A stretch of DNA of 53,597 nucleotides from Actinoplanes nipponensis (GTDB lineage Bacteria > Actinomycetota > Actinomycetes > Mycobacteriales > Micromonosporaceae), in contig NZ_BOMQ01000041.1 in assembly GCF_016862275.1 (NCBI RefSeq), positions 1 through 53,597 on the forward strand, written 5' to 3'. The notes beneath the pieces were generated by a model, which was not told the origin of the DNA, made no database searches, and worked only from the letters and a program-made list of their open reading frames with translations. The position numbers were made by a program, and so were the translations under genes. This document shows positions 1-7,655 of the stretch, piece by piece. Position 1 is the first letter of the stretch, and every line of letters starts with the position of its first letter.

Positions 1-1725
1 CCGGCGCCCGCCGAGCCGGTCGAGGTCCCGGCCGACGCCGACGCCGACGCCCTGCTCGACCTGGCCGAGGAGCACGAGCTGCAGGACCGCGACGACGACG
101 CCGACGCGGTCCTGGCGGTGTACGACGCCCGGTTCGGCGCGGGCGAGGACGTGGCGGCGGACGCGGGCGGCGACCCGGCGGTGCTGCGCCGGGCGGCCCG
201 CCGGGCGATGTTGCGGGGCAGCCAGCTGTGGCGGGACGACGACCAGGACGGCACCGCGGTGGCCTGGTGCCGGGCGATCGACCTGTTCACCGCCGCCGGC
301 TGCGAGGGCGAGGCCTCGGTGGCCCGGGGCCGGCTGGGCGTCTCGGTGGCGTTGGCCGGACGCCCGGACGAGGGCCGGGCCCTGATCGAGCCGGACACCG
401 CGTACCAGCAGGAGCACGGCGACGCCCGGCAGCGGGCGGCCGCCTGGTCCCGGCTGGCCCTGATCAACCTCGTGCAGGATCGCCCGGCCGAGGCCAACGA
501 GGCGCACGACCGGTCGGAGCAGGCCGCCGCGGAGACCGACGATCCCCGGCTGCGGGCCTTCTATCTGGCCCGCCGTGCCTCGAACCGTGCCGCCGCCGGC
601 CGCCACGAGGAGGCGCTGGCGGCGGCGGCCGAGGCTCGCGCGTACTTCCAGGAGCACGGGCCGGCGCTGCGGCTGGCCGACGCCGCCGCCCTCTTCGGCC
701 AGCTGACCTCGGATCCGGAGGCGGCGGCCGAGGCGTTCGGGGAGGTGCTGGCGGCGGGCGAACCGGCCGCCGCGCTCACCGCGCGGCTCGGCCGGGGCCG
801 CGCCCTGGTCCACCTCGAGCGCATCGACGAGGCGATCGACGACCTGGTCGAGGCGGTGGCGCTCTGCGCCGAGCAGGAGCTGGACGAGGGCGGCGCGTTC
901 ATCCGCCAGGAGCTGGCGGACGCGTACCGGCAGGCCGGCCGGGTCGTGGAGGCGGCCGAGGTCGCGGAGGAGGCCCTGGCCGGGCTGGTTCGCCTGGGCC
1001 ACGACGAGGCCGCCGACAACACCCGGTTCCTGCTCGCGGGGCTCTACCGCCGGCTCGGCGACAATCCCGGCGCGCTGGCGCTCTACGAGGAGCTGGTCGG
1101 GCGGTTGGCCGACAACCCGGCGGGCCGCGGCCAGATCCGGGAGAACGCCGGTGACCTGTTGTTCCGGCTGGACCGCGACGCCGAGGCGGCGGAGTGGTTC
1201 GCCGCCGGTGCGGAGGATCTGCGGGTGGCCGGTGATCCGCTGGGCGAGCTGCGGTTGCTGCGGCGCCGGGTGATGGCGCTGCACTGGGCCGACGACGTGC
1301 CGGCCGCCGAGGAGACGTTCCGGCTGGCCCAGCGCAAGCACGCCGGCCTGCCCCCCGACGTGGGCGAGGAGCCGGGAGCGGTGTGGGAGCGGGCGATGCT
1401 GGGCTTCGAGATGGGCCGGCTGCTGCTGGCCCGGGGCCGCGCCGAGGAGGCTGTGCCGTTCGTCACTGGCGGACCGGAGACCCTGCGCGAGGTCGGCGCC
1501 CGGGAGGAGGCGGATCAGGTCGCGACGTTGCTGGGCGAGGCCCTGCTGCGCGCCGGTCGTCCGCAGCAGGCCGAGGATCTGCTCTGGCCGGTGCTCGGCG
1601 AGATGGCTCAGGACGCGCCGCAACGGCCGGTCGCCGCCCGGGTGCTGGCCGAGGCGCTGGAGGCGGGCGGCAACATCGAGCAGGCCGCCCGGCTGCGCCG
1701 CACCGAAGGCGTGGAGGACGAGTAA
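1..1725 (+). CDS. TPR-repeat protein, 5' end outside the window
   Basis: The frame is open from the first base with no stop, so the gene begins upstream and only its last 574 codons are seen. A GTG at 118 is internal rather than a likely start. The protein is acidic, rich in Ala, Glu, Leu and Arg, and almost wholly helical. Degenerate TPR-like helix pairs recur about every 35-40 residues, with patterns such as 'GRALVHLERIDEAIDDL' and 'ALYRRLGDNPGALALYEEL'. No enzymatic motif, signal peptide or membrane segment is visible. TPR arrays usually act as protein-binding scaffolds; the partner is unknown. It ends 52 bases before a TetR gene and need not be functionally linked to it. The TPR call is moderately sure; the function is unknown. 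Confidence 0.75.
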   Translation, partial: PAPAEPVEVPADADADALLDLAEEHELQDRDDDADAVLAVYDARFGAGEDVAADAGGDPAVLRRAARRAMLRGSQLWRDDDQDGTAVAWCRAIDLFTAAGCEGEASVARGRLGVSVALAGRPDEGRALIEPDTAYQQEHGDARQRAAAWSRLALINLVQDRPAEANEAHDRSEQAAAETDDPRLRAFYLARRASNRAAAGRHEEALAAAAEARAYFQEHGPALRLADAAALFGQLTSDPEAAAEAFGEVLAAGEPAAALTARLGRGRALVHLERIDEAIDDLVEAVALCAEQELDEGGAFIRQELADAYRQAGRVVEAAEVAEEALAGLVRLGHDEAADNTRFLLAGLYRRLGDNPGALALYEELVGRLADNPAGRGQIRENAGDLLFRLDRDAEAAEWFAAGAEDLRVAGDPLGELRLLRRRVMALHWADDVPAAEETFRLAQRKHAGLPPDVGEEPGAVWERAMLGFEMGRLLLARGRAEEAVPFVTGGPETLREVGAREEADQVATLLGEALLRAGRPQQAEDLLWPVLGEMAQDAPQRPVAARVLAEALEAGGNIEQAARLRRTEGVEDE

Positions 1726-1729
1726 TCGG

Positions 1730-1745
1730 CTGAACGGCCGTTAAG
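1730..1745. promoter_or_regulatory. Operator-like inverted repeat upstream of the TetR gene
   Basis: The site contains the perfect palindrome AACGGCCGTT. Read on the minus strand, the 16-mer CTTAACGGCCGTTCAG matches CCTAACGATCGTTCAG at 7621-7636, before the carboxyltransferase gene, at 13 of 16 positions. Both sites lie 20-50 bases ahead of a start codon. A -10-like TAGAGT at 1766-1771 sits six bases before the GTG at 1778, as in leaderless actinobacterial promoters. The inference is that the adjacent TetR protein binds both sites. Confidence 0.6.
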
Positions 1746-1777
1746 TCTTCGGCTTGACAGCGGGTTAGAGTTGCCGG

Positions 1778-2380
1778 GTGACGGTAGATCAGCAGCAGCG
1801 TCCCGGGCCGCCGGCCCCGCGCCGGCGCTCGCGCCGCGACGAGATCCTCGAGATCGCGGTCGGCCTCTTCGCCGCGCGGGGATATCACGGTGTCTCGATG
1901 GACGACATCGGCTCGGCCGCCGGGGTGACCGGACCGGCCCTGTACCACCACTTCGCCGGCAAGGAAGCCATGCTGGTGGCCGCCCTCATCCCGGTCAGCG
2001 AGGGACTGCTGCACGGCGGCAAGGAACGCGTCGGCCGGCACCCCGCGGACGCGCAGGCCGCGCTCATCGACCTGATCGAGTTCCACGTGGACTTCGCGCT
2101 GGCCAACCCGGCCGTGATCGCCCTGCACCTGCACGAGCTCGACCGCCTGCCCGACGAGCCGCGCCGGCAGATCCGCCGCCTGCAGCGCCTTTACGTCGAG
2201 GAGTGGGTCACCGTGCTGGCCACGCTGCGCCCCGAGCTGGAGGCGGGCGAGGCCCGGGTGCTCGCCCACTCGGCCTTCGGCCTGATGAACTCGACGCCGT
2301 TCCTGGGCGGCGAGGTCGACCGCCGCCGCCGGGCCGAGCTGCTGCGCGAGGCGACGGTGCACGCTCTGCTCGGTCGCTGA
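1778..2380 (+). CDS. TetR-family repressor, likely regulator of the acyl-CoA cluster
   Basis: This is a 200-aa protein, a normal TetR length. Residues 15-65 form the TetR_N helix-turn-helix, with the signature stretches 'AARGYHGVSMDDIGSAAG' and 'GPALYHHFAGKEAML'. The C-terminal helical part should bind a small ligand, plausibly an acyl-CoA given the neighbours. No Shine-Dalgarno precedes the GTG; TAGAGT six bases upstream fits a leaderless transcript. The biotin carboxylase gene follows 68 bases later, so regulator and enzymes are probably co-transcribed. TetR genes beside leucine/isovalerate catabolic clusters are common in actinobacteria. The effector ligand is inferred. Confidence 0.9.
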   Translation: MTVDQQQRPGPPAPRRRSRRDEILEIAVGLFAARGYHGVSMDDIGSAAGVTGPALYHHFAGKEAMLVAALIPVSEGLLHGGKERVGRHPADAQAALIDLIEFHVDFALANPAVIALHLHELDRLPDEPRRQIRRLQRLYVEEWVTVLATLRPELEAGEARVLAHSAFGLMNSTPFLGGEVDRRRRAELLREATVHALLGR

Positions 2381-2448
2381 GGCCCGAGCGCCCGGTCGTC
2401 AGGCAGCCGGCCGCCGAGACGGCCGGGAAGCACGAGAGAAAGAGCGAA

Positions 2449-3810
2449 ATGATCGAGTCGCTGCTCATCGCCAACCGGGGCGAGATCGCCCGCCGGATCA
2501 TCCGGACCGCCAAGCGGCTGGGGATCCGGACGATCGCGATCCACTCGGAGGCGGACGCGGGTCTGCCCTTCGTCACGGAGGCCGACCAGGCGGTGTGCGT
2601 GGGACCGGCGAACCCGGCCCAGAGCTACCGCAACGTCGAGGCGATCCTGGCCGCCGCCAAGTCGACCGGGGCGCAGGCCGTCCACCCCGGCTACGGCTTC
2701 CTGAGCGAGAACGCGGAGTTCGCCCGTACCGTCGAGGCCCACGGCCTGGTGTGGGTCGGACCGCCCGCCGAGGCGATCGCCGCGATGGGCGACAAGATCA
2801 ACGCCCGTAACCTGATGGCGCGGGCCGGCGTGCCGGTCGCGCCGGGCACGCACGACCCGGCCGCGACCGTCGAGGCGGCGCTGGAGGCCGCCGCGACCAT
2901 CGGGTATCCGGTGATGGTCAAGGCGGCCGCGGGGGGCGGCGGCATGGGCATGGCGGTCGCCGCCGACGACAACGGCCTGCGCGCCGAGTACGACAAGGTC
3001 CGCGCCTTCGCCGAGCGGATGTTCGGCGACGGCTCGGTGCTGGTCGAGCGCTACTTCCCCCGGGTCCGCCACGTCGAGGTGCAGATTCTCGGGCTGGCCG
3101 ACGGCCGCGTGGTGGCCCTGAGCGAGCGCGAGTGCTCGGTGCAGCGCCGCAACCAGAAGCTGGTCGAGGAGGCCCCTTCCCCGGCGGTGACGCCGGAGCT
3201 GCGCGAACGCTTCCTGGCGGCCGCGGTCAAGGCCGGCGAGGCGGTCGGCTATCGCAACGCCGGCACGGTCGAGTGCCTGCTCGACCCCGCGACCGGCGAG
3301 TTCTTCTTCCTGGAGATGAACACCCGGCTGCAGGTGGAGCACCCGATCACCGAGCTGATCCACGGCATCGACCTGGTCGAGGAGCAGCTGCGGATCGCCT
3401 CCGGCGCGGCGCCCACCTTCGACCCGGCGACGATCCACGCCACCACCGGCCACGCGATCGAGCTGCGGATCAATGCGGAGGACCCGCAGCGGTTCATGCC
3501 CGGCCCGGGCCGGGTGACCACCTGGGTGGAGCCGTCGGGCGAGGGCGTCCGGGTCGATTCCGGCTACGGCCCGGAGACGACGGTCACGCCGTTCTACGAC
3601 TCGCTGATGGCGAAACTGATCGTGCTGGGGACCGACCGCGCCGACGCGCTCGCCCGGGCGCGGGCCGCGGTGGCCGGCTTCGCGATCGCCGGCCCCAAGA
3701 ACAACCTGCTGTTCTTCGCCGAGCTGCTGGAGAACGACGAGTTCCGCTCGGGCGACTACGACACCGGCATCGTCGCCCGGATGCGCCCGGCCAAGGTCAA
3801 GAAGGGATAG
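2449..3810 (+). CDS. Biotin carboxylase subunit of an acyl-CoA carboxylase (AccC-type, no carrier domain)
   Basis: The 453-aa protein carries the biotin carboxylase N-domain ('LLIANRGEIARRIIRT'), ATP-grasp with a glycine-rich loop (GGGGMGM near residue 163), 'RNQKLVEEAPS', and the catalytic stretch 'EMNTRLQVEHPITE' (about residues 289-302). It carboxylates biotin on a carrier protein using ATP and bicarbonate. The neighbours (HMG-CoA lyase, carboxyltransferase, acyl-CoA dehydrogenase) suggest a methylcrotonyl-CoA carboxylase role in leucine breakdown. The protein stops at the end of the carboxylase fold. It lacks the C-terminal biotinyl domain with its AMKM lysine that alpha subunits of this pathway usually carry. 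The same frame is open from 1771, but the ATG at 2449, just after AGAAAGAG, matches the family start. Confidence 0.92.
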   Translation: MIESLLIANRGEIARRIIRTAKRLGIRTIAIHSEADAGLPFVTEADQAVCVGPANPAQSYRNVEAILAAAKSTGAQAVHPGYGFLSENAEFARTVEAHGLVWVGPPAEAIAAMGDKINARNLMARAGVPVAPGTHDPAATVEAALEAAATIGYPVMVKAAAGGGGMGMAVAADDNGLRAEYDKVRAFAERMFGDGSVLVERYFPRVRHVEVQILGLADGRVVALSERECSVQRRNQKLVEEAPSPAVTPELRERFLAAAVKAGEAVGYRNAGTVECLLDPATGEFFFLEMNTRLQVEHPITELIHGIDLVEEQLRIASGAAPTFDPATIHATTGHAIELRINAEDPQRFMPGPGRVTTWVEPSGEGVRVDSGYGPETTVTPFYDSLMAKLIVLGTDRADALARARAAVAGFAIAGPKNNLLFFAELLENDEFRSGDYDTGIVARMRPAKVKKG

Positions 3811-3815
3811 CCGCG

Positions 3816-4694
3816 ATGGACACCGTCTCGATCCGCGAGGTCGCACCGCGCGACGGCCTGCAGAACGAGGAGCCGATCCCGACCGACCACAAGGTCCGGT
3901 TGATCGACGCGCTCTCCGACACCGGGGTGCGCCGGATCGAGGCGGTCTCCTTCGTGCACCCGAAGGCGATCCCGCAGATGGCCGACGCCGACGAGGTGTG
4001 GGCCCGGGCCTGGCACAACCCCGAAGTCCGCTACTCCGCCCTGATCCCCAACACCCGCGGCGCGCAGCGGGCGCTGGCCGCCGGCTTCCGGGAGATCGAG
4101 GTGGTGGTGTCGGCCAGCGACACCCACAACCGCCGCAACCTCAACCGGTCGACGGACGAGTCGCTGGACGACATCACCGCGCTGATCCCGCTGATCCACG
4201 CGGCCGGCGCGAAGCTCGAGGTCATCGTCGCGACCAGCTTCGGCTGCCCGTTCGAGGGCGACATCGCCCCGCAGCGGGTGGCGTCCATCGTGGAGCGGGT
4301 CCGCGCCGACGGCGCGGACCGCATCGCGTTCGGCGACACCACCGGCATGGCGACCCCGCGCCGGGTGCGGGACCTGCTCTCGGCGGTACGCCCGGACCTG
4401 CTGCACTTCCACAACACCAGGGGTACGGGGCTGGCCAACGTGCTGACCGCACTGGAGCTGGGCGTCACCGAGTTCGACGCGAGCGTCGGCGGGATCGGCG
4501 GCTGTCCGTACGCGCCGGGGGCCTCCGGCAACATCGCCACCGAGGAACTCGTGCACATGCTCGAGGACATGGGCATCAGCACGGGAATTGACCTGGAAAA
4601 GCTCATCACGGTGGCGGAACTGGCCGAGGGACTGCTCGGCCGCACACTCCCGTCGGGTGTTCTTCGGGCCGGACCGCGTACCAGATTGGTCTGA
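3816..4694 (+). CDS. Hydroxymethylglutaryl-CoA lyase
   Basis: The 292-aa DRE-TIM barrel lyase should cleave 3-hydroxy-3-methylglutaryl-CoA to acetoacetate and acetyl-CoA, the last step of leucine catabolism. The N-terminal 'VAPRDGLQNE' (residues 9-18) provides the metal/catalytic Arg-Asp pair. 'LHFHNTRG' holds the metal-binding histidines. 'GIGGCPYAPGASGN' contains the signature catalytic cysteine (about C230). The ATG lies five bases after the stop of the biotin carboxylase gene, and the purine-rich end of that gene can serve as ribosome binding site. The next genes downstream (secreted protein, chaplin) are unrelated, so the catabolic operon half probably ends here. Confidence 0.93.
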   Translation: MDTVSIREVAPRDGLQNEEPIPTDHKVRLIDALSDTGVRRIEAVSFVHPKAIPQMADADEVWARAWHNPEVRYSALIPNTRGAQRALAAGFREIEVVVSASDTHNRRNLNRSTDESLDDITALIPLIHAAGAKLEVIVATSFGCPFEGDIAPQRVASIVERVRADGADRIAFGDTTGMATPRRVRDLLSAVRPDLLHFHNTRGTGLANVLTALELGVTEFDASVGGIGGCPYAPGASGNIATEELVHMLEDMGISTGIDLEKLITVAELAEGLLGRTLPSGVLRAGPRTRLV

Positions 4695-4835
4695 ACCGCA
4701 TTCTTTCTTTTCCTCCATTTGTCCGCGTGACCCCGGCTGTGTCGCTTCGTTACCAATACCGAGTGGCCGATATCGCCTCGTTCTTTCGACGGGCGGCCGG
4801 CCCAGGTGTCACAGCCGATGACGAGGGGCGAGACG

Positions 4836-5903
4836 ATGACGGGACGGGTGGTCGAGCGCGATGCGCGTACGGCGTACCGGTCCGCGTCAGTCCCGTCCAC
4901 CGGTGTCTCCGAGCCCATGCCGCCCCACAGCCAGGGGGCGGAGCGGCGTCGCGGGCACCGCGCAGGGCGCACCGGATCCCGGTGGGGCCTGCGGGCACTG
5001 GTCATCGGCGGCCTGGCCGGAGCCGCCTGGCTGCTCACCGGCGCCGCCGCGCACGCCGCGGACCGTGACCCGGCGGGTGAGGGCCTGCCCCTCGGCTCGT
5101 CGCTGATCGGCTCCGTGGTGCCCGGCGACGGCCGCCACGCCCCGCTGGCGCACCGGATCATCCCGGCTCTCGAGCCGCTGGATTCCGGCCGGCACCGCGG
5201 TTCCGGGCCGGCGGCCACGCTCGCGGGCCGGCTGCTGGGAACACCGGCCCCGGCCACGAGGAGCAGCGACGCGGATCCCGCCCGGGGCGGGATCGTCGGC
5301 GTCGTCCGGGGGTTGACCGCCCCCCTTCACCTTGCCGGTGAAGCGGTGGACACCCGGATCGTCCCGGTCATCGACCCGCCGGAGCCCGGGCGGCCGCCGG
5401 CGGTGACCGCTCCGGTGACGCCGGCGCGGCCCTCCGTGACGCGGGTGAACGGCTCCGGCGACTTGGCGGCCGACACCTCCGCGGTGGCCGCCGACCGGGT
5501 CGACGCGGTCCGCTCGGCCGGCCCGGCCGGCTCGGCCGTGGACCGGGACGCCAAGGCGCAGGCGGCCGGGCCTGAGCCCGATCGCCAGCGCCAGGCGGGA
5601 AAGACCGTCGTCCGGCAGCACGCGTTGGCTGCCGACCGGCACTGGGCGGCCGTCACCGCGGCCGAGCCGGAGACGGTCAGCGAAACACCCGACGGTGACG
5701 GACCCGCGCCTCTGCGGGTGCACCTCGGGGCAGCGAACGGCGTTCCGGCCTCCGGATCGTCGACCGCGACGGAGGGCGGCTCCGCAGCCATCCTCCCGGC
5801 CAAGGTCGCGGACAGCACGGTGGCCTGCCACCGGCTGCCGATCACGACCGACGTCGAGGCCCGGCGCCATGACGCCGAGGCCCCGACCGTCTCACCTGAC
5901 TAG
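4836..5903 (+). CDS. Secreted protein of unknown function
   Basis: This is a 355-aa protein from the ATG at 4836. That start is preferred over GTG 4806 because GAGGGG lies seven bases before it. An Arg-rich N-region is followed by a hydrophobic stretch (about residues 49-70, 'GLRALVIGGLAGAAWLLTGA') and an AHA-AD cleavage site, giving an export signal with a long n-region. The mature part is Pro/Ala/Arg/Asp-rich and poor in predictable structure, with no catalytic motif that I recognise. It stands directly upstream of the chaplin gene in the same direction, so a role at the cell surface or aerial hyphae is possible but not shown. The 111 bases upstream (4695-4805) are locally pyrimidine-rich and presumably hold its promoter. 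Confidence 0.6.
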   Translation: MTGRVVERDARTAYRSASVPSTGVSEPMPPHSQGAERRRGHRAGRTGSRWGLRALVIGGLAGAAWLLTGAAAHAADRDPAGEGLPLGSSLIGSVVPGDGRHAPLAHRIIPALEPLDSGRHRGSGPAATLAGRLLGTPAPATRSSDADPARGGIVGVVRGLTAPLHLAGEAVDTRIVPVIDPPEPGRPPAVTAPVTPARPSVTRVNGSGDLAADTSAVAADRVDAVRSAGPAGSAVDRDAKAQAAGPEPDRQRQAGKTVVRQHALAADRHWAAVTAAEPETVSETPDGDGPAPLRVHLGAANGVPASGSSTATEGGSAAILPAKVADSTVACHRLPITTDVEARRHDAEAPTVSPD

Positions 5904-6189
5904 TACCGGCACCGGCCGGCACACCCGCAACCCCCGCTTCACCGGTGGGTCGAGTGTGCCCGCGTCACGGGCCTGATTCCCGGCCCGCCTGCGAACAGGC
6001 GGCGAATCATCTCGGGGCCCGTCACCGGTACGTCACCGCGAATACCGCGTCACCCGTAATGGGCGCACGTCGACAGGCGGGGTCAGGGCAATGGACGAAT
6101 AACGCCGTGGCACCGCTGCGCCCGAAAACACCGATCAATTGAATACGCGTATCACCATTTCTGACAATTCCGAAAGGCATCTTCTCTCC
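5904..6189 (+). other. Chaplin upstream region: stem-loop and GTCACC direct repeats
   Basis: A 7-bp stem CCGCCTG/CAGGCGG with a CGAA loop (5985-6002) could end transcription of the preceding gene, but it lacks a T-run. Three copies of GTCACCsG lie at 6021, 6032 and 6049 and could be protein-binding sites. AAAGG at 6173-6177 is the only ribosome-binding candidate for the chaplin start. I see no tRNA or known riboswitch. Confidence 0.35.
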
Positions 6190-7422
6190 ATGAAGACTTG
6201 GGTTCGTAAGACTCTCAGCGTCGGCGTTCTGGCGGCCGGCGCCCTCCTGTTCGCCCCCGGCGCCGCGCAGGCCGACGTCTCGCAGGACTCGTCCGGCAAC
6301 GTCGGCATCCTCAACGGCACGCAGGTGCTCGCCCCGATCGCCGTGCCGCTGAACGTGGTCGGCAACTCGATCGGCGTGGCCGGCGAGGCCAACTCGGCCG
6401 GTTCGGGCATCAACTTCGTCGAGAGCGGCCAGCACCGCAAGCGTGGCGGCAAGGTCTCCCAGCACTCGTCCGGCAACTTCGGCATCGCCAACGGGAACCA
6501 GGCGTACCTGCCGATCGCCGTGCCGGTGAACGTGGTCGGCAACTCGGCCGCCGTCCTGGGCCTGGCCAACGCGAGCGGCGCCGGCGTGAACCACGTCGAG
6601 AGCGCCAAGGTCGAGCACGGCAAGGGCGGCCAGGGCGGCCACCAGGACAGCTCCGGCAACTACGGCGTGCTCAACGGCACGCAGCTCTACGCGCCGGTCG
6701 ACGTCCCGATCAACCTGTGCGGCAACGCGCTCAGCATCCTGGGCCTGGCGCAGTCGCAGGCCGCCTGCGTCAACGGTGGCGGGCACGGCCGTCGCGAGTC
6801 CGCCACGCAGGACACCTCGGGCAACTACGGGATCGCCGACGGCACCCAGGTCTACGCCCCGATCGCGGCGCCGCTGAACGTGGCCGGCAACTCGATCGGC
6901 GTGGCCGGCGAGGCCAACTCGGCCGCCGTCGCCCAGAACGAGTCGGCCCGCGGGCACGACGTCTCGCAGGACTCGTCGCACAACGTGGGCGTCCTGAACG
7001 GCACGCAGCTCGCCGCGCCGATCAGCGTCCCGATCAACATCTGCGGCAACTCGCTGGCCGTGCTCGGCCTGGCCAACTCCGCGGCGGCGTGCGCCAACGA
7101 CGTGGACGGCGACCGGGGCAACGGCCACGGACACGGCCACAACGGCAACGGTGGCGACAACGGCCACGGTGACCACAACGACAACGGTGGCGACAACGGC
7201 GACAACGACGACGACTACGTCGGCGGCGACCAGGACGACAACGGCCACGGCAACGACGATGTGGCCGGCGACCACGGCGACCGGGGCAACCACTACGGCA
7301 ACCCGGGCCGCAAGAGCGTCAAGTCCGAGACGGCGCCCGTCGACGGTCTCACCCAGAACCTGAGCAACGCGGGTGGCCTGAACGTCGTTGGCCTGAATGA
7401 ACTGGACACCCTCGGCAAGTGA
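6190..7422 (+). CDS. Long chaplin-like surface protein with five chaplin domains and an Asn/Asp/Gly/His-rich tail
   Basis: The 410-aa protein starts at ATG 6190, which gives a clean signal peptide (KTWVRKTL, hydrophobic core, A-Q-A-D cleavage near residue 31). A TTG at 6139 is in frame but would bury the signal. Five chaplin-type domains follow, each built on a pattern like 'GxxGxLNGTQxxAPIxVPxNxxGN'. Domains 3 and 5 contain the usual cysteine pair; domains 1, 2 and 4 have none. Next come about 65 residues very rich in N, D, G and H, then a short tail without an LPXTG sortase signal. Chaplins assemble into amyloid-like hydrophobic films on aerial structures and spores. The gene lies between HMG-CoA lyase and the carboxyltransferase of the catabolic cluster and is closed by strong stem-loops. 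Confidence 0.88.
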   Translation: MKTWVRKTLSVGVLAAGALLFAPGAAQADVSQDSSGNVGILNGTQVLAPIAVPLNVVGNSIGVAGEANSAGSGINFVESGQHRKRGGKVSQHSSGNFGIANGNQAYLPIAVPVNVVGNSAAVLGLANASGAGVNHVESAKVEHGKGGQGGHQDSSGNYGVLNGTQLYAPVDVPINLCGNALSILGLAQSQAACVNGGGHGRRESATQDTSGNYGIADGTQVYAPIAAPLNVAGNSIGVAGEANSAAVAQNESARGHDVSQDSSHNVGVLNGTQLAAPISVPINICGNSLAVLGLANSAAACANDVDGDRGNGHGHGHNGNGGDNGHGDHNDNGGDNGDNDDDYVGGDQDDNGHGNDDVAGDHGDRGNHYGNPGRKSVKSETAPVDGLTQNLSNAGGLNVVGLNELDTLGK

Positions 7423-7550
7423 ACCGAGCCGACGCGACCCGCGTCGGCCGTGAGGCCCGGGTCACGCCGGTCCCGGGCGTGACCCGAGCGACGCCCCTGG
7501 GCGTCGGGCAGTAAACCGGCGCTCCTCCACAGCGCCGGTCGCAAGGAAAC

Positions 7551-7586
7551 GGACGGGAGTCCCCGCAGCGGCGGGGGCTCCCGTCC
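7551..7586 (+). terminator. Strong stem-loop terminator after the chaplin gene
   Basis: A 16-bp stem with one G-T pair (7551-7566 with 7571-7586) closes on the loop AGCG. Two further hairpins precede it: 9 bp at 7428-7448 (GCCGACGCG/CGCGTCGGC) and 8 bp at 7516-7538 (CCGGCGCT/AGCGCCGG). No T-run follows, which is usual in high-GC actinobacteria. Confidence 0.75.
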
Positions 7587-7614
7587 GGCGTCTCTGGCCT
7601 CCGCCTGGCTAATG

Positions 7615-7636
7615 CGTTAGCCTAACGATCGTTCAG
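7615..7636. promoter_or_regulatory. Double operator-like palindrome before the carboxyltransferase gene
   Basis: Two overlapping inverted repeats are present: CGTTAG-C-CTAACG (7615-7627) and AACGATCGTT (7624-7633). The 16-mer 7621-7636 is nearly the same as the minus-strand reading of 1730-1745 in front of the TetR gene. It overlaps where a promoter for the gene starting at 7656 must lie, so it looks like a repressor site. The match is visible; binding is inferred. Confidence 0.6.
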
Positions 7637-7655
7637 GACGAACGAGGGGGACCAG

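Noticed and set aside
1771..2448. N-terminal extension of the biotin carboxylase frame upstream of 2449
   Set aside because: It overlaps the TetR gene in another frame, is Arg/Pro-rich, and the biotin carboxylase fold begins exactly at the ATG 2449.
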